Positions 31,324 through 35,812 of a stretch of DNA of 35,812 bases are shown piece by piece. This DNA is from Kutzneria sp. 744 (lineage in GTDB: Bacteria; Actinomycetota; Actinomycetes; Mycobacteriales; Pseudonocardiaceae). The stretch spans positions 8,325,920 through 8,361,731 of the forward strand of contig NZ_KK037166.1 of the NCBI RefSeq assembly GCF_000568255.1, given 5' to 3'. Both the position numbers and the translations under genes were made by a program. The notes under the pieces are model-generated. The model did no database searches, was not told the origin of the DNA, and was given only the letters and a program-made list of their open reading frames with translations. Numbering within the stretch: the stretch's first letter is position 1; each line of letters begins with the position of its first letter.

Positions 31324-32297
31324 TCCGGGTCGTGTGGCGTCAGCAGCGCGCCCAGTTGATCACCATGCTGGCCGTGTTCGTGGTCGGGGCGGCGGCGTTG
31401 CTGGCCGTCCGCGCGTCGATGGTGTCCTATCTGGACGGACATGCGCTCGGGAACTGCGTGGCCATCGGCATTCGGGCCGACGGCGGCTGCGGGAACGATG
31501 TCGTCCAGTCCTTTCAGGACATCTGGTTCGACCGGATGAAGGTCGGGCAGCTGTTCGTGCTCGCGCTGCCTGTGCTGGTCGGCCTGTTCGGCGGGGCGCC
31601 GCTGTTCGCCCGTGAGCTGGAACAGGGCACGCACGTGCTGGCGTTCACCCAGTCGGTGAGCCGGATCCGATGGATGTCCAGCAAGATCGCGGTGGCCGCG
31701 GCGCCCGCGCTGGTCGTGGTGGTTGCCCTGCAGTTGCTGGTGGAGTGGTGGGTCGGCGCGGCGGGAAAGATCGGTCCGCTGGCCAGCGGACCGTACTTCT
31801 ATGCCACGTTCGGCACCAGCGGCCTCGCGCCCGTGGCCTACACGCTGTTCGCCTTCTCGCTGGGCATGTTCGTCGGCGCGGCGTCCCGGCGGACGCTGGT
31901 GGCGATGACCGTGACCCTCGCCGTCACGGTTGTCCTGCGCTACGCGCTGTCCAGCCTGCAGAAGTTCCTCGTGTCGGCGCAGCGAATCGTCTCCGACGAC
32001 CCGTCGGTGTCCAAGGTCGAACCGGGCTCGCTGACCGTCTTCGGCGGTTATCTCGACGCCAACGGCAATGTGGTGCCCAACGCCAACAGCGCCGTCATGA
32101 ACTGCGGCTCGAAGGGCGACGCGCCGGTCACCGACACCGCCACCTGCTACCGCGACCACGGCCTGGTGAAGTGGTTCGCCGACGTCGTCCCGGCCGAGGC
32201 CGCGGGCACCGTGCACCTGGTGGAGGCCGCGATCTACCTCGGCCTGGCCGTGGTGCTCGTGCTCGCCACCGGCTGGGCCGTGCGCCGGCAGGCATGA
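31320..32297 (+). CDS. ABC-2-type membrane permease
   Basis: The 325-residue protein has about six membrane helices: one near the N-terminus (LITMLAVFVVGAAALLAV), a pair at about 75-140 with LFARELEQGTHVLAFTQSVSR between them, two in the middle, and one at the end. A large extracytoplasmic loop at about 210-290 carries two cysteines (NCGS, TCYRD). It overlaps the upstream ATPase by four bases. The operon has one permease and two ATPases, so it could work as a homodimer with mixed ATPases. The substrate is unknown. Confidence 0.85.
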   Translation: MIRVVWRQQRAQLITMLAVFVVGAAALLAVRASMVSYLDGHALGNCVAIGIRADGGCGNDVVQSFQDIWFDRMKVGQLFVLALPVLVGLFGGAPLFARELEQGTHVLAFTQSVSRIRWMSSKIAVAAAPALVVVVALQLLVEWWVGAAGKIGPLASGPYFYATFGTSGLAPVAYTLFAFSLGMFVGAASRRTLVAMTVTLAVTVVLRYALSSLQKFLVSAQRIVSDDPSVSKVEPGSLTVFGGYLDANGNVVPNANSAVMNCGSKGDAPVTDTATCYRDHGLVKWFADVVPAEAAGTVHLVEAAIYLGLAVVLVLATGWAVRRQA

Positions 32298-32333
32298 GCC
32301 GTGGTGACCGACCCCGGGGCCTATGCTGGCGGC

Positions 32334-32732
32334 GTGATCGAGTTCCGGATCGACCGACGCTCCGGGGTCGCCACCTACATCCAGATCGTCCACCAGGCCA
32401 AGCAGGCGATGCGGCTGGGGTTGCTCAACCCCGGTGACCGGCTGCCCACCGCGCGCGAGGTCGTCGAGGCCACCGCGGTCAATCCGAACACGGTTCTCAA
32501 GGCATATCGGGAACTTGAGCGGGAGGGACTGGTCGAGGCCCGGCGTGGACTGGGTACCTTCGTGACCAAGTCCCTGGCCAACGACGCCACCAACCGCGGC
32601 GCCCCGCTGCGCCAGGAACTCGCCGACTGGATGGGCCGAGCCGTGCACGCCGGGCTCGGTGTCGACGACGTCGACGCCCTCTACGTCGACGTCCGCGAGG
32701 AGCGTTACCCGATCGGAGAACCACGGTCATGA
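32334..32732 (+). CDS. GntR-family regulator, YtrA type
   Basis: The 132-residue protein is little more than a winged helix (IEFRIDRRSGVATYIQIV, NPGDRLPTAREVVEATAVNP, VLKAYRELEREGLVEARRGL) with a short helical tail, as in YtrA-type GntR regulators that control ABC operons. GTG 32334 matches the usual family start; TATGCT lies six bases before it, which suggests an internal promoter with a leaderless transcript. It overlaps the next ATPase by four bases. It probably binds the palindrome at 30372-30395. Confidence 0.88.
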   Translation: MIEFRIDRRSGVATYIQIVHQAKQAMRLGLLNPGDRLPTAREVVEATAVNPNTVLKAYRELEREGLVEARRGLGTFVTKSLANDATNRGAPLRQELADWMGRAVHAGLGVDDVDALYVDVREERYPIGEPRS

Positions 32733-33595
32733 GCACCCCCGCCCTTTGCGCCGCGGGCCTGTCCAAGCACTTCGGCCGGGTCCGCGCCCTGGACGACTGC
32801 ACGTTCGACCTGCCCGAGGGCCGGGTCATCGCCCTGGTCGGCCCCAACGGCGCCGGCAAGAGCACGCTGCTGTCGCTGGCGTCCGGGCTGATCCGGCCGA
32901 CCGCCGGCTCGATCAGCGTGCACGGCACTCCCGTGCGCGGCCGGATGCATCCTGACGTGGCCTACCTGGCCCAGAACCGGCCGCTCTACCCGGATTTCAC
33001 GGTGCGTGAGGTCATCCAGGCCGTCGGGGCGATGAACGAGCGGTGGTCCCAGCCCCGGGTCGAGGAGGTCCTCGACATGCTGGCCGGTGTCGACCGCGAC
33101 GCCAAGGTCCGTGCCCTGTCCGCCGGCGCCCGCACCCAGGTGGCGATCGCGCTGGCGCTGGGCCGGCTGCCCAAGGTGCTGCTGCTCGACGAGCCCCTGT
33201 CCGACCTGGATCCGTTGGCCCGCGACGAGACGTTGCGCATCGTCATGACCGAGGTCGCCGACCGGGGCACCACGGTGTTGATGTCCTCGCACCTGCTCAG
33301 CGACCTCAGCGAGGTCTGCGACCACCTGCTCCTCGTGGTCGAGGGACAGGTCCGCCTCAACGGCGACGTCGAGGACGTCCTGGCCGAGCATCGGGTGCTC
33401 GTCGGCCCGCGCGACGACGAGTCGGCCGTGTCCGGCGTTGTCGTCTCGGCCTCCCGCGCCGAACGCCAGGCCACGCTGTTGGTCCGCGGCGCCGATCCCG
33501 TCCCCGCCGGCTGGGTGGCCGACCGGCCGGACCTGGAGTCCTTGGTCGTCGGCTACCTCCGCGCCGCCCGCGAGCGCGCCGCCGCCCGTCGTTAA
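32729..33595 (+). CDS. ABC transporter ATP-binding protein with altered signature motif
   Basis: The 288-residue protein is a paralogue of the first ATPase in the operon. It has Walker A GPNGAGKST, AYLAQNRPLYP, Walker B LLLLDEPLSDLD and SSHLLSDL. The signature LSGGQ is LSAGA here, so this subunit may contribute one weak ATP site. It retains the same type of C-terminal extension (VLVGPRDD, ESLVVGYLRAARERA). No second permease follows, so it may pair with the first ATPase on the same permease, or serve another membrane protein. Confidence 0.88.
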   Translation: MSTPALCAAGLSKHFGRVRALDDCTFDLPEGRVIALVGPNGAGKSTLLSLASGLIRPTAGSISVHGTPVRGRMHPDVAYLAQNRPLYPDFTVREVIQAVGAMNERWSQPRVEEVLDMLAGVDRDAKVRALSAGARTQVAIALALGRLPKVLLLDEPLSDLDPLARDETLRIVMTEVADRGTTVLMSSHLLSDLSEVCDHLLLVVEGQVRLNGDVEDVLAEHRVLVGPRDDESAVSGVVVSASRAERQATLLVRGADPVPAGWVADRPDLESLVVGYLRAARERAAARR

Positions 33596-33740
33596 GAGCT
33601 TGCCCGGCAAGGAAAATTGGTCGGACGCATGCGGTTGATCGGCCTTCCGGACAACGCCCCCGGTTGCCGCCCGGGGCGGGAATAGCCTGCGATCTCGTGA
33701 ACCGAATCCTCAACCGCCGCAACGTGCTGGCACTGACAGC

Positions 33741-33985
33741 CGGTTGGTCTATGCCGTCAATGCCGGCAGCGACACCATGACCGTCTTCGCCGTCGACGAC
33801 GCTCGACTGAGCTGTACTCAGGTTTACCGACAGGCGGCCATGTGTCGTTTTCTGTCTCGAAACCTTTCCGCTGGACCGCTTCGCCCGTGGAGTGAAGGCC
33901 GGTGGCGTCGACCGCGAAGGTCGTGATGTGTACGGGGCCGGTTCCCTTGGCAAAATTGGCCACATGGACGCGATCGGCCGCCCGA
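33741..33985. pseudogene. Rearranged debris of a possible beta-propeller (lactonase-like) gene
   Basis: On the plus strand 33741-33830 reads RLVYAVNAGSDTMTVFAVDD, like one blade of a lactonase-type propeller, preceded by a stub starting at GTG 33697 (MNRILNRRNVLALTAG) that looks like a signal sequence. On the minus strand about 33860-33985 reads RVHVANFAKGTGPVHITTFA, which is also blade-like. Neither is a complete gene. The rest of 33596-34109 holds nothing else that I can identify, apart from an AT-richer stretch near 34050 that may contain the promoter of the next gene. Confidence 0.35.
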
Positions 33986-34109
33986 CGACGACCTCGGTTT
34001 TCGACATGGCCAGGATGCAACCAGGCCTCTCTCTAACCCATCAAGCGCAGTTTAGTAGTTAGTATTCGGTCATAACGCGCCCGTCCACGCCGTGTGGGAC
34101 ACTCCAGCG

Positions 34110-34682
34110 GTGACCCGCAAGTTGTGTCTCGCCCAGGAATCCGAGGCTGACGCCCTCCTCGCCCGCGACTACCTCGCGCTCCTGTTCGGAATGTTGCTCG
34201 ATCAACAAGTGCCGATGGAGAAGGCGTTCAAGGGCCCCAAGCTCATCCTGGACCGCATGGGTTCGTTCGACGTGCATGCCGTCGCCGAGGCCGATCCCGA
34301 AGAGTTCGCGGCGTTGGTCTCCACGCCGCCGGCCATCCACCGGTTCCCGGGCTCGATGGCCAAGCGCCTCCAGGCCCTGGCCCAGTTCCTGGTGGAGAAC
34401 TACGACGGCAAGGTGGAGTCCCTGTGGAAGCAGGGCAAGCCGAACGGCGCGGAGGTGTTGAAGCGTCTGACCGCGTTGCCGGGCTTCGGTGACCAGAAGG
34501 CGCGGATCTTCTTGGCCCTGCTGGGTAAGCAGATGGGCGTGAAGCCGACGGGGTGGCGTGAGGCGGCCGGGGCGTACGGCGAGGAAGGCTCGCGTCGGAG
34601 CGTGGCCGATGTGGTGGACGCGAAGTCGCTGGGCGAGGTGCGGGCCTTCAAGAAGGCGGCGAAGGCCGCGGCCAAGGGCTGA
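34110..34682 (+). CDS. HhH-GPD-type base-excision DNA repair protein
   Basis: The roughly 190-residue protein has the helix-hairpin-helix LTALPGFGDQKARIFLALLG (LPGxGxxKA type) and an N-terminal segment YLALLFGMLLDQQVPMEKAF. It corresponds to a small actinobacterial family of HhH-GPD proteins of uncharacterised glycosylase type. A lysine/alanine-rich tail ends the protein. GTG 34110 is chosen because GACACT lies six bases upstream, as in leaderless actinomycete genes; GTG 34092 is an in-frame alternative. The catalytic residue is not evident, so the lesion specificity is unknown. Confidence 0.85.
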   Translation: MTRKLCLAQESEADALLARDYLALLFGMLLDQQVPMEKAFKGPKLILDRMGSFDVHAVAEADPEEFAALVSTPPAIHRFPGSMAKRLQALAQFLVENYDGKVESLWKQGKPNGAEVLKRLTALPGFGDQKARIFLALLGKQMGVKPTGWREAAGAYGEEGSRRSVADVVDAKSLGEVRAFKKAAKAAAKG

Positions 34683-34684
34683 CC

Positions 34685-34800
34685 GGGGTCGGGCTGCGGC
34701 GATGCGGTAGCCGTCCCCGCGGATGGTGTGGATCACCTCCGGCTTGTGTCGATCACCAGATCCCCGCAGGTCTTCACGCCGACCGGTGCCACCGGCATCA
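34685..34800 (-). pseudogene. Collapsed OmpR-family response regulator (C-terminal fragments)
   Basis: Reading leftwards, CGDLVIDTSRR resembles the start of an OmpR winged helix and HKPEVIHTIRGDGYRIAAAR resembles its end (the VIHTVRGxGY hallmark), but the 60 or so residues between them are missing and the frame changes. The last part runs on into the 3' end of the HhH-GPD gene. It is a clear remnant of a deleted two-component system. No sensor kinase is left in the window. Confidence 0.5.
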
Positions 34801-34911
34801 GTTCCTCAGACGCCCAGCACCTGGCCGACAGCGCCGGCCTGCCGCTCACCGCCTTCCTGGTGACCACCGCCGCTCGTGGTCAGCCCGAAGGGCTCTTGGG
34901 GTAGGGTGGCC

Positions 34912-35012
34912 GGCGTAGTGCCTAGGGTTCCGCCGCCTCGCGGGTCTGGTCCGAGCGGCACCGTCAGCCACGAAGGGACGTGGCTGTTCAGCTGACGGGA
35001 CAAAAGCCTGGA
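34912..35012 (+). ncRNA. ykkC-class riboswitch aptamer, probably guanidine-I
   Basis: The conserved elements occur in order: CTAGGGTTCCG (34922-34932), CTGGTCCGAG (34946-34955) and ACGGGACAAAAGCC (34995-35008). CCGTCAGC (34961-34968) pairs with GCTGACGG (34991-34998), and inside it GCCACG pairs with CGTGGC (34967-34972 with 34979-34984) to form the variable stem. These are hallmarks of ykkC RNAs. The ACGG in the third stem favours the guanidine subtype over the ppGpp, PRPP or nucleotide subtypes, but I cannot exclude those. It precedes an EamA-family transporter. Confidence 0.82.
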
Positions 35013-35013
35013 G

Positions 35014-35048
35014 GCCTTCCCGGGTCCGCGCGGACCTCGGAGGAAGGC
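35014..35048 (+). promoter_or_regulatory. Expression platform: Shine-Dalgarno-sequestering hairpin
   Basis: GCCTTCC (35014-35020) pairs perfectly with GGAAGGC (35042-35048), which contains the ribosome-binding site of the transporter gene. Inside, GGTCC-GCGC-GGACC forms an extra stem. No T tract follows, so control is probably at translation: the ligand-bound aptamer would free the ribosome-binding site. Confidence 0.65.
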
Positions 35049-35054
35049 GCTTAC

Positions 35055-35812
35055 GTGGACGGCTTCGCCCTCTCGCTCGTGCTCGTCGCCGCCGTCGTGC
35101 ACGCCATCTGGAACCTGGCCGCCAAGCAGGTCGGCGACGGCGGCGCCCGCTTCGTTTTCCTGTACTACACCGCGTCCGCGGTGGTCTTCGGCCCCTTTGC
35201 GGTGGCCCAGCTGATCCTCGAACGTCCACAATGGACCTGGCTGGCGGCCGCCTTCGGCACTGCCGTGCTGCACGTCGTCTACGGCATCGTGTTGCAGCGT
35301 GGTTACGCCGTGGGCGACCTGTCGGTCGTGTACCCCTTGGCCCGTGGCACCGGGCCGCTGTTGTCCGTGCTGGTCGCCGTCCTGTTCCTCGGCGAACATC
35401 CCGGATGGCCGGGCCTGGTCGGCGCATTCCTGGTCATATCGGGTGTTCTGGTCATCAGCTCCGGCAAGGCCACCCACGCCGATCCGTCCCGCCGCCGCGC
35501 CGGCGTCTTCTACGGTGTCCTCACCGGCGTCGTCATCGCCGCGTACACCCTGTGGGACGCCCACTCCGTCACCGCTCTCGGTATCCCGCCGCTGGCCTAC
35601 TTCGGCGTCGGCACGATCTTCCAGAGCCTGCTCATGGCCCCGCAAGCCGTTCGCTCGCGGGCCCGCACGGTGTCGATCTGGCGCCAGTACCGCCGCCAGA
35701 TCCTCATCGTCGCCCTGCTCTCGCCCCTGAGTTACCTGCTCGTTCTGTACGCGCTGCAGATGGCCCCGGTCAGCCTCGTGGCCCCCGCCCGCGAGCTCTC
35801 CATCGTCCTCGG
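35055..35812 (+). CDS. EamA/DMT-family transporter under riboswitch control (3' end beyond the window)
   Basis: The visible 252 residues begin at GTG, about eight bases after AGGAAGG. They form at least eight membrane helices of the EamA type: LSLVLVAAVVHAIWNLAAKQ, GIVLQRGYAVGDLSVVYPLARGTGPLLSVL, LGEHPGWPGLVGAFLVISGVLVI, and a second half beginning VFYGVLTGVVIAAYTLWDA with VLYALQMAPVSLVAPARELSIVLG at the edge. The conserved helix-4 Y(P)LARG and PxRE segments are present in both halves. With a guanidine-type riboswitch upstream it is a candidate guanidine or guanidino-compound exporter, although EamA proteins are not the classical SMR-type guanidine exporters. Confidence 0.87.
   Translation, partial: MDGFALSLVLVAAVVHAIWNLAAKQVGDGGARFVFLYYTASAVVFGPFAVAQLILERPQWTWLAAAFGTAVLHVVYGIVLQRGYAVGDLSVVYPLARGTGPLLSVLVAVLFLGEHPGWPGLVGAFLVISGVLVISSGKATHADPSRRRAGVFYGVLTGVVIAAYTLWDAHSVTALGIPPLAYFGVGTIFQSLLMAPQAVRSRARTVSIWRQYRRQILIVALLSPLSYLLVLYALQMAPVSLVAPARELSIVL

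Overview
The window is high-GC DNA with actinomycete features: divergent TetR, MarR and GntR-YtrA regulators, an AfsR/SARP-type activator, an F420-type luciferase-like oxidoreductase, GTG starts and possible leaderless starts. A Pseudonocardiaceae-like or related soil actinomycete is a reasonable guess, but no taxonomic marker gene is present. No tRNA, rRNA, CRISPR array or phage module was seen.

The main find is at 5418-11076: seven tightly overlapping plus-strand genes whose order and families match the pathway from L-arginine to the 2-nitroimidazole antibiotic azomycin (the roh genes described from Streptomyces cattleya). They are a PLP-dependent arginine oxidase/hydroxylase (RohP-like), a small cyclodehydratase candidate (RohQ-like), a DHDPS-fold retro-aldolase (RohR-like), a heme-oxygenase-like diiron N-oxygenase with all expected metal ligands (RohS-like), a small Rieske protein (RohT-like), an NCS1 nucleobase-type permease and a DsbA-fold protein. 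Directly upstream is a TetR-controlled operon (2574-5112): a DMT-family transporter, an unusual metallo-beta-lactamase-fold protein and a second DsbA-fold protein that is a close paralogue of the one ending the roh operon. The two paralogues therefore bracket the core, so the functional cluster probably spans about 1.8-11.1 kb, with export and protection genes beside synthesis genes. Further left, a degenerate adenylate-forming-enzyme-like protein and a MocR-type regulator form a minus-strand unit that runs off the window.

From 11.1 to 12.4 kb the DNA is decayed: an FAD-oxidoreductase N-terminus and a TetR gene with two extra C residues. From 12.4 to 24 kb come a secreted SGNH hydrolase, a type-B carboxylesterase, an AfsR-like regulator, an AroQ-type chorismate mutase, an intact IS30-family element that cut the end off a DUF998 membrane protein gene, a class-C beta-lactamase-like hydrolase, a catalase, a long inverted repeat next to a GNAT remnant, and a frameshifted alpha/beta hydrolase.

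From 24.2 to 35.8 kb lie several small self-contained regulatory units, each with a visible operator. An MFS transporter and a CGNR zinc-finger regulator share a 22-bp operator and sit between two LuxR-type regulators. An LLM oxidoreductase and its MarR regulator share a 15-17 bp palindrome present three times. A YtrA-type GntR/ABC transporter operon follows a perfect 24-bp palindrome. The window ends with an HhH-GPD DNA-repair protein, a collapsed response-regulator remnant and a ykkC-class (probably guanidine-I) riboswitch, with a Shine-Dalgarno-sequestering hairpin, in front of an EamA-family transporter cut by the window edge.
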